This document shows, piece by piece, positions 22,218 through 32,794 of a stretch of 64,000 nt of DNA. Position 1 is the stretch's first letter; each line of letters starts with the position of its first letter. The DNA is taken from positions 40,172,055-40,236,054 of the forward strand of contig OY978529.1 in assembly GCA_963854835.1 (NCBI GenBank), written 5' to 3'. The notes under the pieces were generated by a model that saw nothing but the letters and a program-made list of their open reading frames with translations, was not told the origin of the DNA and did no database searches. Position numbers and translations under genes: made by a program. This stretch comes from Megamerina dolium (taxonomy: Eukaryota > Arthropoda > Insecta > Diptera > Megamerinidae).

Positions 22218-23859
22218 CCTTTAATTTTTCCTGGCGCTCTACTTAATTGCAAAAGACGACCCAATGCAAACAAAGGGCACTTTAAAAATACTGCTTCCCG
22301 CAATTATATTTCTGTGATAATATTTTTAACAATATTTTATCAACAAAATATATGTGTTATAGATTTAGAAATTCGAAAGTAATTTTATAAATTTATATGT
22401 AAATATCAGATTCTTTTAGAATCAAAACTTCAAGCTAATAGAACTGTCAATAGCGTACATCTGCGGGGTTGTATTTGATTAAATTACCAGTCAGTGCTAC
22501 CATTTCATCGCAATTACAAAATGACAATCGTTATCGGTAAACTGTATAGAAAGTAAACTGTGATAGAATTAGAAGATTGCGTCCATCAGAGAGGGCTTGT
22601 GATCCCTGTGAAGTAACACTGGCACAACTGCAAGAGAAAATACAAAATTGTAAACAACGAGGAATAATGAATGAATAAAGCAACCATTGGACCAGTGTGA
22701 CGTCTCATACACAGCTGATTATGGCAAATTCACTAATAATCGATTACCGGTGAGAGATGGGCGCAACGTAGTACCGTGGATATGTATATACGCAATACCC
22801 GTAGAGCAATGCTACATTATAGCCTAGACAGACGGCAGCCTAATTCCGGATTACCGAGTTAATTCGAATTAACTCGGGCATTAACAGCAGCTAATCCGCT
22901 AACTCTATGAGTTTATTCTCAAAATAAAAGAGGATTAGGGCAATTTGAGATGGCAACACTGTTGAAAATTGTCTGTTGTGAATTTTTTTCGATCCATTTT
23001 ACAAAATTTTAGGTGTGTTCGCTAACAAAAAACTTTCAACAATTGTTAACAATTTTCAACATAAAAAGCGTTGGCGAATAAATAAATCCAGCTGTCAATT
23101 ACTAACGGTGAATGTCAATTTACAAGTTTCTGATAGTTTTCAGTTCACGTACTTCTTGTAGATTTTATCATATCGAGAGTGACAGATGACAGAAATTGAT
23201 AGTGATAGTAATGTAAGTGAGCAACCTAATTAAACAGCAATCAGCCGGTTAGTTAATCCGCAATACTGCCGTCTGTCAGGTTAATATTTTATTCGGATTA
23301 AGTGCGCCGGTAATTCGGAATTAGGCTGCCGTCTGTCTAGACTATTATTTAGAAATACTTTTTTTCTCACGATTTCTTTCCTTTTTCTATATAAAATTGC
23401 ATATGGCAACACTGGTGAAATTGTTCTGATTGGTGTGGAGAAAAACAATCAGAACTGATTGACATTCATATGTTCATTTTTCATTTTGTATTGAAACCAA
23501 CTACAATTTTTCTGATGAACGTTCAATTGATTGGTATTATAACCACGAAATAACAACACGTCGATACCAATGTGTCGTGATCTTTAATAATTCTTTCATG
23601 ATAAAATCCTCATATCTCGTGATACTATTTTGTATTTCCAACATGTACCTAGTTGTGGTAAAGTTGTTAACGTAGCCCATGTGTTTGCAGCTTTACAATA
23701 GCAAAATCAACCGATTACTAATTCCTTTGTTGTCGCTCTACATATCTACACAGGGTACAAACCACTGAGTATTTTCAGATATAAGTTCAAAGAAAAAGTG
23801 TATTATGTGGTTTTCTTTATAATTAAATTACTATAGTAAATAGAAACTGCAAATATAAA
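22218..23859. other. Divergent intergenic region between genes A and B
   Basis: Genes A and B are transcribed away from each other across 1.64 kb. The region contains a Harbinger-type MITE (22820-23344). From 23611 on it contains sequence homologous to the region upstream of gene C (28693 on), so the proximal promoter of B, about 250 bp, was included in the B/C duplication. No TATA box is evident. Confidence 0.6.
22820..23344. mobile_element. MITE with TTA target duplication (Harbinger-like)
   Basis: The ends match as inverted repeats: TAG, Y, CTAGACAGACGGCAGCC, then TAATTCCGrATTACCG. They are flanked by TTA at 22817-22819 and 23345-23347. The element is 525 bp with no coding content. A second GACAGACGGCAG word, inverted, lies internally near 23270. 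The 3-bp TTA duplication points to PIF/Harbinger mobilisation. Confidence 0.9.
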
Positions 23860-26022
23860 ATGTGTTCCCTTATGGAAACAAAGAGTGCCAGCAGTTTTGT
23901 GACGCAAACCAATGATAAAATCGATGTATCCAATGTAACAACACAGAATTGGCAAATGTGGTGTCGCCTATGTGCAAAAGAAGATCCTGATGGAAATATT
24001 TGTGTTCTATTTAAAAACGAACAACCCGATCATATAGAAAATGCCTGTACTTCAGAGGGAGGTGAAAACCATGATCATTTAGGTTTAGCAGCATCAGTAG
24101 AGAAATACTTTTGCATACAGGTAATTCATAGCGGTATTCTCAAATGAAGTAGCACAGTAAAATTATGGAACTATGTTATTGTGCTCTTACAGATTAGACG
24201 TGATGATAAACTACCGAAAATGTTGTGCACTGAATGTTTTTCACTAGTTACATCGCTGGTCAATTTCACTGAACGTGTGGTTAAGGTACAGCAAATGTTT
24301 CACACATTAAAGAGCACATCTGAAAATGCTGCAGTAGACACACATGCTATACGTCTAAAATATGCCCTGTTAGATGATGATCGTGGCAATGTATTGATAC
24401 ACAGGCCTTTTCCAGAAGTGCAATATTTAGAACAACCCACCACAATACACAACAAGATTGAAAAATTTGAGTCAGGCGAAGTAGCACCGGTAGAAAATCC
24501 ATTAGAACCGCCGCGCAAAAAATATAAAACAAGAAAATCAAATTTGTCCACGAATATTCCAGTTGATGACATTAAAAAAGATAAAGATAGTTGTCATGAT
24601 GATGAATTTCCCCTCGATGATTATGCGATCAACAATTTACAAGAAAGTTTTGTAGATGATCTTATGACATTTACAAAGGACTCTTCAGATAGCTCGTTTA
24701 GTCTAAACGAGTTCAACGACAGCAGTAAGGAAGAATCTAAACCAGATAAAAGTAAAAAGGCGACTCCAAAGAAACGCATTCGTCGAAAAAAACAACGACG
24801 TTCTTCCGATGCGAATGATGGTAACAAAAATGAAGGTGACGAAAGTGGTGGTGAAGGAACTATACCTTGCACAAAATGTCCACGTAAATTTAAACGTACA
24901 CAAGATTTAAGATGTCATATGACGAGAATACATTCAGAAACGCTACCGGAAGTGGAAGCGAAATGTCCAGAGTGCTCCCGTGTCTTTAAGACACAATACA
25001 AACTTAAGAAACATCAGAGAACCCATTTGCCAGATGAAGTTAGAAAAACAGTGCCCTGCCCACATTGCGAGAAAAAGTTTAGTGCAAATTTCCTTTTACA
25101 AATTCATGTCAAGCTTGTTCATATGGAAGAGAGAAGATTCGTATGTGAAAAGTGTGGTGTAGGATCACAAACCAGTGCCGCTCTGAAAGAACACATGTTG
25201 ACACATACGGATTATGCACCATTTAAATGTGAAGTTTGTGAGAAATTTTTCAAAAATGCAAGTCGTTTAAGGGTATGTTTTATAACTCAAAATATAACAT
25301 ATTAAATAATTTTCAATTTTCATCTAGAATCATATGGAAATTCATAACCCCGAAAAACATACATGTGCTAAATGTGGTCTTCAATTGAATTCGCGTGTAA
25401 CTCTGAACCGTCATTTATTGGTGCATTCAGATAAAATGAAACATAAATGTGATTATTGTGGTCGCGCCTTTAAACGGGCGAAAACTTTGAAGACCCATCT
25501 CATTGCGCATACCGGTCTGAAGCCATATTCATGTAATTTTTGCGATCGTACATTTGGTAATGGTGCAAATTGTCGTTCGCACAAGAAAAAAGCTCATCCT
25601 GAAGAGTTAGCAGCGTTGGAGGCATCCGGTGGAAAGGCATACACACGTAATATACCGAAATTGGCAGCCCTTAAGGCAATGTAAGTATTTTATTTATTTA
25701 TTTATATAAGTTATATTGTATAAATGAATTTATAATACGGGACTACGGGACCATATTGGTATTTTATTTATAAGTATATTTTGTTAATGGCAGTACAAAG
25801 GCGAATAATAACTTGGAGCCTGTAGATTCAATACCAAGTGGGTGTTTTCAATTTCGAAAAGAATCAAAGCCACCGCAAGCGCAGCAACCACCACCACCGC
25901 CACCACCAGCTCCAGCTCCACCACCTGTAAATATTAAACTATCGAGTGATGAACTAGCAAATACAACATTGAACACAAATACTTTCAACGAATTCAATCA
26001 GTTTCTTTGCTACAATAAGTAA
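23860..26022 (+). CDS. Gene B: ZAD plus eight C2H2 fingers
   Basis: Exons: 23860-24120, 24193-25272, 25328-25680, 25794-26022; 1923 nt, 640 residues. ZAD ligands C35, C38 (exon 1) and C99, C102 (exon 2). The linker has an acidic part and a strongly basic RIRRKKQRR, a likely nuclear signal, just before finger 1 near residue 310. Contacts (-1/2/3/6): F1 R/Q/D/C, F2 T/Y/K/K, F3 A/F/L/I, F4 T/A/A/E, F5 N/S/R/N, F6 S/V/T/R, F7 R/K/T/T, F8 N/A/N/S. Finger 4 has Ser at the core Phe position; finger 8 has Cys at helix +4. Exon 4 encodes ITKANNNLEPV then a Pro-rich repeat, 10 residues longer than in C. The only TGEKP-like linker is HTGLKPY between fingers 7 and 8. Closest relative is gene C, 5082 bp downstream. 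Poly(A) signal AATAAA at 26093. Confidence 0.95.
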
Positions 26023-26364
26023 ATAAGCAGTATATTATAATATACCAATATATGTAGTTAATTTACATTTAATCGCAAGTATATTAGTTACAAATAAAAT
26101 TACTATAAATATGCCTAAGCTGCCTAGGCTCTGTTTTTATAAGTTCTAAGTTGGAAAGGAATCAAGAAATATTTATCTCAATGGGAATTTAAATAGCTCT
26201 CTCTAGTACCTAAAAGGATCAAATGCTCATCGAAGAAAATATAAACTTTTTAACTAAAATATAGGAGGTTTATAGGAAAATAGTCATCCAAGTCACAAGT
26301 TTGTAAGAAAGCATGTTAAATATACGAAATATTACTTCCTAAACTTTTTAATATGGTTTAACAG

Positions 26365-26632
26365 CATTATTATTGTTATTATTAGAGGGTTGTATTGCAC
26401 TGCGACCCTAGGACTATTGTGCACCCTATCATGGACTAGAGTATTTCCCTAAGTCCAGCATCCATAACGAACTTTAGTATAGATCCTACCCTAATGGACT
26501 TCAGCAGATTTTTCGGTATTATAAATTCCCCGAAGTTTTTCTTTCTTGTGTGCATAAGTGCTGGGCACGTTCCCAAAACATGTATTGTAGTTTCATCCTC
26601 CTCCCTGCAATGTCGGCAGGTTTCAAAACTGC
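26365..26632 (-). mobile_element. LINE 3'-end fragment with (TAA)n tail
   Basis: On the minus strand it reads CRHCREEDETTIHVLGTCPA, the CCHC knuckle that ends I/R1-type ORF2 proteins, and continues to a tail of TAA/TAACAA triplets at the left. It is severely 5' truncated. The corresponding place downstream of gene C (about 31415) lacks it, so it inserted after the B/C duplication. Related to the fragment at 14951-16185. Confidence 0.85.
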
Positions 26633-26639
26633 ATTAAAA

Positions 26640-27560
26640 TAACTATTGAATTTTTTTGAATATTTTTCTCTGTACCGTAATTTGATATTTTGAAACGCAT
26701 ATAATTAAGGTGATTTCTGCTCTATTAAAATTAATGAGTGCACCGGCATTGATTGATGAATATGTGTGCGATTCCAACAAGCAGTTACTTTTTCAAAAAC
26801 GAAAAAAAAAATTGGTTAATACGAAAACAATAAATTTCATACATTCATTTATATATGTATACGCATGAGAGATCTCCATGAATACGTATACTTGCTTCTT
26901 CAAAACACTCTACTGATATTAGAATAGCCGCTCTCTTTCATTCTCTCTTAACAAATATGAATACGAATGAACAGGATATAATGGAATGAAGAATATTAGC
27001 AAAAATACAATAGATAAGACAATAATAACATAAACGGCACTTAGTAAAAGAGGATGCGTTCGTTATAAATCAGAGTAATACAAAGCATCAGTGTCTGTCA
27101 TGCGAACCAACGAAAACTATAGCGTACAATATGTGTAACTCACTTCAAATTACCAAATAATTTGCATTGTTCTACCACATAGTCGTTTATTTAAAGACAA
27201 AAAAGGACAACAGATAACATCGAAACTAAAATAACAAATATATAGAATATTTCTTCTACAAGAAATGCCCAATATTTTACTCTCACTCATTCCGATTCTC
27301 TTTAGATATGCTTTGCAAATATTCTACGTTTTGAGAATAAAGAGAATGACAGAAAAAATAATTCATTCTTGCGGCTATTTAATATACGAAAGATTGCGAT
27401 ATTATTGGCCAAAATTATCGATAATCTTTTGATAGTATCGGCATAAAATAATATCATTGTAATTAGGGTAACTTGAAATGTGGTCTTAAAAATACTTATA
27501 TCCATGATAAATAACTGTACACAAATAGAACATATTTTTAAAAGCATACTTTAAGTAGCC
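26640..27560. other. Noncoding, duplicated downstream block of gene B
   Basis: The sequence is homologous to 31425-32310 downstream of gene C (for example TTGATGAATATGTG, CATGCGAACCAACG, CCAATATTTTACTCTCACTC), with gaps. No gene is seen. A DRE-type octamer TATCGATA lies at 27416-27423. Confidence 0.65.
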
Positions 27561-27566
27561 TTAACA

Positions 27567-27777
27567 ATAAAAAAATAAATATGTAGCACTTATTGACCCC
27601 GAAGTACCTTATGGTTGAGAAGCCGGTGAAGCCGGTGAAGCCGGTTCCGAATGGCAAAACCCTTGTGACATCACTTTTTCTGAGCTCTTTTAGAAGATTT
27701 TTGTTGTTGTAACACGACACGAACTCGCGACCTACACGCCTACTCATCAATCACTGGGCTACTGCAACCACACTCCA
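27567..27777 (-). mobile_element. SINE, diverged subfamily, internally deleted
   Basis: The tail and body (ATGTAGCAC, GCCGGTTCCGAATGGCA, TGACATCACTTTTTCTGAGC) match the SINE family elsewhere in the window. The head, at the right, carries a different tRNA-like sequence (TAGCCCAGTGATTGATGAG, then GTCGCGAGTTCGTGTCG). The middle of the body is missing. A 9-bp unit GCCGGTGAA is tandemly repeated at 27622-27645. The same insertion is present at 32322-32577 downstream of gene C, so it predates the duplication. Confidence 0.8.
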
Positions 27778-28061
27778 GCCTTAACAATAAGAGAAATTCG
27801 ACACCTTCCATTCATTCGATTCCCGATGTGATTCCATTATGAAAATTAATAAATGATTACTGAAATTAATTAATTAATTATTACTTTTAGCTGAATCTTG
27901 ATGGAAGTATCTTTAATATTGTTATCAAGAGTGATGGTATCTATTTACAACTGTTATGTATTCTAAGTTGTTACAAATTTCAATTATAATAACATTTAAC
28001 AAGCGAAAAACACAAACTTTCATATTTACGAAAAAGAGTACAGAGGAGTGAAAAGAGAAAA

Positions 28062-28432
28062 ATGCAGTTGATATCGATAGTCGCTCAACAATCGATAGAA
28101 TTATTTTTAACGGAAACCATTAATAGTAATGTCGATAGTATCGATAGTTTGCCAGTCCAAATCTACACAGTGCACAACTCATCGAGTTCTTTAAATAGCA
28201 ATTTAAAACAAGCTGAATTTGATTTGTTTGAAATAGATCAACGCGAATCTAACAAACAGCATCTATTGAAATTTACAATAATAATAAAGAAAACTTGTTT
28301 ACTAATTAACGTCTGCGAATGGCTTTGTGTTCAACAGGAATAGGACAAATAATTAGCAACCTTGCGTAACTTATAACTGAAAAAATCAAAAATCGATAAA
28401 TTGCTAAATAAAATAGAAAATATAAGTATACA
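28062..28432 (+). promoter_or_regulatory. DRE-containing promoter-like module, orphan copy
   Basis: The module has two perfect DRE octamers (TATCGATA, 28072-28079 and 28139-28146) and two near copies. It is homologous to the sequence just upstream of gene D (34636-35008), collinear up to and including the start codon. Here it leads to no intact gene. It also holds an open frame of 93 codons, 28062-28343, that is kept in frame in the other copy. In flies TATCGATA is the DREF/BEAF site of housekeeping-type promoters; function here is inference. Confidence 0.65.
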
Positions 28433-28486
28433 ATGTGCACTGTATTCCAAAATTTCACTTCGACTGTAGTATTTCAATTCAAATAA
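28433..28486 (+). pseudogene. Relic of a D-type ZAD gene: start codon only
   Basis: After the orphan promoter the sequence reads MCTVF, aligned with MCTVL at the start of gene D, then runs out of homology and stops after 17 codons. The ZAD exon, introns and fingers are absent. It marks the right breakpoint of the tandem duplication that produced genes B and C. Confidence 0.7.
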
Positions 28487-28941
28487 AAGCGGTGCCATTG
28501 CACTAATGTGGACAATACGCTCCTGAACAGGCCAATGTGGACAGGCATTTACATTGTCTTGTATGTGCAAATGCCTGTTTTCATCACAATTTTCTGAGAT
28601 TTCACTCATTAATTTTTAAAGCAGAAAAGCTTTTGTATTACAATATGTAAATGACATAAAAGAAACTTAATTACTGATTTTTCCTACAATATCATATCTC
28701 GTGATACAAATTTATATTTCCAATATGTTCCTATTTGTGGGCATGTTGGTAACGTAGCCAATGTGTTTGCAGCTTTACAATAGCAAAATAAACCAATTAC
28801 TTATTCCTTTGTTGTCACTCTACATATATACACAGGGTACAAACCACTGAGTATTTTCAGATATAAGTTAAAAGAAAAATTGTATTATGTGGTTTTCTTT
28901 ATAATTACATTACTCAAGTAAATAGAAACTGCAAATATAAA

Positions 28942-31077
28942 ATGTGTTCCCTTATGGAAACGAAGAGTGCCAGCAGTTTTGTGACGCAAACCAATGATAA
29001 GATCGATTTATCCAATGTAACAACACAGAATTGGCAAATGTGGTGTCGCCTATGTGCAAAAGAAGATCCTGATGGAAATATTTGTGTTCTATTTAAAAAC
29101 GAACAACCCGATCATATAGAAAATGCCTGTACTTCAGAGGGAGGTGAAAACCATGATCATTTAGGTTTAGCAGCATCAGTAGAGAAATACTTTTGCATAC
29201 AGGTAATTCATAGCGGTATTCTCAAATGAAGTAGCACAGTAAAATTATGGAACTATGTTATTGTGCTCTTACAGATTAGACGTGATGATAAACTACCGAA
29301 AATGTTGTGCACTGAATGTTTTTCACTAGTTACATCGCTGGTCAATTTCACTGAACGTGTGGTTAAGGTACAGCAAATGTTTCACACATTAAAGAGCACA
29401 TCTGAAAATGCTGCAGTAGACACACATGCTATACGTCTAAAATATGGCCTGTTAGATGATGATCGTGGCAATGTATTGATACACAAGCCTTTTCCAGAAG
29501 TGCAATATTTAGAACAATCCACCACAATACACAACAAGATTGAAAAATTTGAGTCAGGCGAAGTAGCACCGGTAGAAAATCCATTAGAACCGCCGCGCAA
29601 AAAATATAAAACAAGAAAATCAAATTTGTCCACGAATATTCCAGTTGATGATATTAAAAAAGATAAAGATAGTTGTCATGATGATGAATTTCCCCTCGAT
29701 GATTATGCGATCAACAATTTACAGGAAAGTTTTGTAGATGATCTTATGACATATACAAAGGACTCTTCGGAAAGCTCGTTTAGTCTAAACGAGTTCAACG
29801 ACAGCAGTAAGGAAGAATCTAAACCAGATAAAAGTAAAAAGGCGGCTCCAAAGAAACGCATTCGTCGAAAAAAACAACGACGTTCTTCCGATGCGAATGA
29901 TGGTATCAAAAATGAAGGTGACGAAAGTGGTGGTGAAGGAACTATACCTTGCACAAAATGTCCACGTAAATTTAAACGTATACAAGATTTAAGAGGTCAT
30001 ATGACGAAAATACATTCAGAAACGCTACCAAAAGTGGAAGCGAAATGTCCAGAGTGCTCCCGTGTCTTTAAGACACAATACAAACTTAAGAAACATCAGA
30101 GAACCCATTTGCCAGATGAAGTTAGAAAAACAGTGCCTTGCCCACATTGTGACAAAAAGTTTAGTGAAAATTTCCTTTTACAAATTCATGTCAAACTTGT
30201 TCATATGGAAGAGAGAAGATTCGTATGTGAAAAGTGTGGTGTAGGATCACAGACTAGTGCCGCTCTGAAAGAGCACATGTTGACACATACGGATTATGCA
30301 CCATTTAAATGTGAAGTTTGTGAGAAATTTTTCAAAAATGCAAGTCGTTTAAGGGTATGTTTTATAACTCAAAATATAACTTGTAGATATTAAATAATTT
30401 TCAATTTGTATATAGACTCATATGGAAATTCATAACCCCGAAAAACATACATGTGCTAAATGTGGTCTTCAATTGAATTCGCGTGTAACTCTGAACCGTC
30501 ATTTATTGGTGCATTCAGATAAAATGAAACATAAATGTGATTATTGTGGTCGCGCCTTTAAACGGGCGAAAACTTTGAAAACCCATCTCATTGTGCATAC
30601 CGGCCTTAAGCCATATTCATGCAATTTTTGCGATCGTACATTTGGTGATGGTGCAAATTGTCGTTCGCACAAGAAAAAAGCACATCCTGTAGAGTTGGCT
30701 GCGTTGGAGGCATCCGGTGGAAAAACATACACACGTAATATACCGAAATTGGCAGCTCTCAAGGCAATGTAAGTATTTTATTTATATATTTATTTAAATT
30801 ATATTGTATAAATGAATTTATATGAGGCTACGAAGCCATATTGGTATTTTATTTATATGTATTTTTTGTTAATTGCAGTACAAAGGCGAATAATAACTTG
30901 GAGCCTGTAGATTCAATAACAAGTAGTTGTTTTCAACTTCGAAAAGAATCAAAGCCACCACCAGCTCCAGCTCCACCACCTGTAAATATAAAACTATCGA
31001 GTGATGAACTAGCAAATACAACATTGAACACAAATACTTTCAACGAATTCAATCAGTTTCTTTGCTACAATAAGTAA
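28942..31077 (+). CDS. Gene C: ZAD plus eight C2H2 fingers, recent duplicate of B
   Basis: Exons: 28942-29202, 29275-30354, 30416-30768, 30879-31077; 1893 nt, 630 residues. Same layout as B. ZAD ligands C35, C38, C99, C102. Contacts (-1/2/3/6): F1 R/Q/D/G, F2 T/Y/K/K, F3 E/F/L/I, F4 T/A/A/E, F5 N/S/R/T, F6 S/V/T/R, F7 R/K/T/T, F8 D/A/N/S. Against B I count 22 substitutions plus a 10-residue shorter Pro repeat in exon 4. Four substitutions hit contact positions (F1 +6, F3 -1, F5 +6, F8 -1). The frame is intact and all splice sites are canonical, so it is probably functional. Intron sequences remain nearly identical to those of B, which shows the duplication is young. Confidence 0.95.
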
Positions 31078-32320
31078 ATAAGCAGTATATTATAATATAC
31101 CAATATATGTAGTTAATTTACATTTAATCGCAAGTATATTAGTTATAAATAAAATTACTATAATTATGCCTAAGCTGCCTCTGACTCTGTTTTTATAAGT
31201 TCTACGTTGGAAAGGAATCAAGAAATATTTATCTCAATGGGAATTTAAATAGCTCACTCTAGTGTTAAAAGGATGAAATTAATGCTCATCGAAGTAAATA
31301 TAAATTCTTTTATTTTAACTACAATAAGGGTTATAGGAAAATAGTCATCCAAGTCACAAGTTTGTAAGAAAACGTGTTAAATATACGAAATATTATTTCC
31401 TAAATTTTTTATTGAAATTTTCCGAATTTTTTTCTCTGTACCGTAATTTGATTTTGTGACATTTGTTGAGAAAACATATAATTAAGGTGATTTCTACTCT
31501 ATTAAAATTAATGAACGCACCGGCATTTATTGATGAATATGTGTACGATTCCAACAAGCAGTTACTTTTCCAAATACGAAAAATAAATTGGTTAATACGA
31601 AAACAATACAATTAATACAATTTCATACATTCATTCATAAATGTATACGCATGAGAGATGAACAATATAAGCAAAAATACAATAGATAAGACAATAATAA
31701 AATAAACAGCACATAGTACAAAGAGTATGCGCTGTAAATCGCGGTGATACAGCATTAGTGTTTGTCATGCGAACCAACGCAAACTATAACGTACAATAGG
31801 TGAAACTCACTTCAAATTTCCGAATAATACTCATAGTACTACCCCATTGTCGTTTATTTAAAGAGAAAAAATGACAACAGTACCATCGAAACTAAAATAA
31901 CAAATATATGGAATGTTTCTTTTACAAGAAATGCCCAATATTTTACTCTCACTCATTCCGATTCTCTTTAGATATGCTTTGCAAATATTCTAAGTTTTGA
32001 GAATAAAGAGAATGACCAAAAGAAATTTATTCTTGCGGCTATTTCAAGTACGATAGATTCCGATACTATACTATCGGTATAAAATAATCATATAAGCTGC
32101 ATTCTTTTGTTAGCGAGGTGCAAAAGAACACCAACTCGCATATAATTTCGCTTTTACTTGAGCCGCATAATATAAACAAAAATAAGCAAAATAAAGCAAG
32201 TGCAAATAAAAATTTATTTTAAATAAACGAATATATTTACCAGATTCAGCAGAATTGTTTCTTTTTGTTTTTATTTCGTTTATAAATTTCACGAACAACC
32301 ATATATACCACCAGCGTTGC
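31078..32320. other. Noncoding, duplicated downstream block of gene C
   Basis: This is the counterpart of 26023-27560. It starts with a 3' UTR nearly identical to that of B (AATAAA near 31147). It lacks the LINE fragment present after B. No gene is seen. Confidence 0.65.
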
Positions 32321-32321
32321 T

Positions 32322-32577
32322 AAGTAGGTTAGGTTAGGTTATGGGGCTGCCCTCTCTCTGAGAGGACACACAGGCCAGAAATGCCCATTGTGATACCACC
32401 GAGTTTCTCTTCCAATACTGTTATGCGTGGACAGCATTAGAAGGGGCCTGCTTATATTAGCAGAACCCTTGTGACATCACCTTTTCCGAGCTCTTTTAGA
32501 AGATTTTTGTAGTTACACGACACGAACTTGCGACCTATACGCCTACTCATCAATCACTGAGCTGCGGCAACCACACT
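32322..32577 (-). mobile_element. SINE, diverged subfamily, second duplicated copy
   Basis: The head matches 27700-27777 (TGAGTAGGCGTATAGGTCGC on the minus strand, A box TCAGTGATTGATGAG). The left part is different and includes three TTAGG words (32328-32345) and an inverted-repeat-like TCTCTCTGAGAGGA. It lies at the same place relative to gene C as the copy after gene B. Confidence 0.7.
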
Positions 32578-32794
32578 CCAGTCTTAACAATAAGAGAAAT
32601 TTCACACCTTCCATTCATTCGATTCCCGATTTGATTCCATTTTGAAAATTAATAAATGATTACTGAAACTAATTAATTATTACTTTAAGCTTTGTTGTAA
32701 GTATGTTTAATATTGTTATCAATACAATAACCCTTAACAAGCGAAAAACACAAACTTTCATATTTACGAAAAAGAAAGTGAAAAGAGAAAAATG

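Noticed and set aside
28331..28609. Minus-strand frame opening MSEISENCDENRHLHI
   Set aside because: It overlaps the duplication joint and the D-type relic; no homologue in the other copies and no domain. Probably chance.
32328..32345. Three TTAGG words, like insect telomere repeat
   Set aside because: Only three copies inside a SINE-like insertion, and flies lack TTAGG telomeres. Chance or element sequence.
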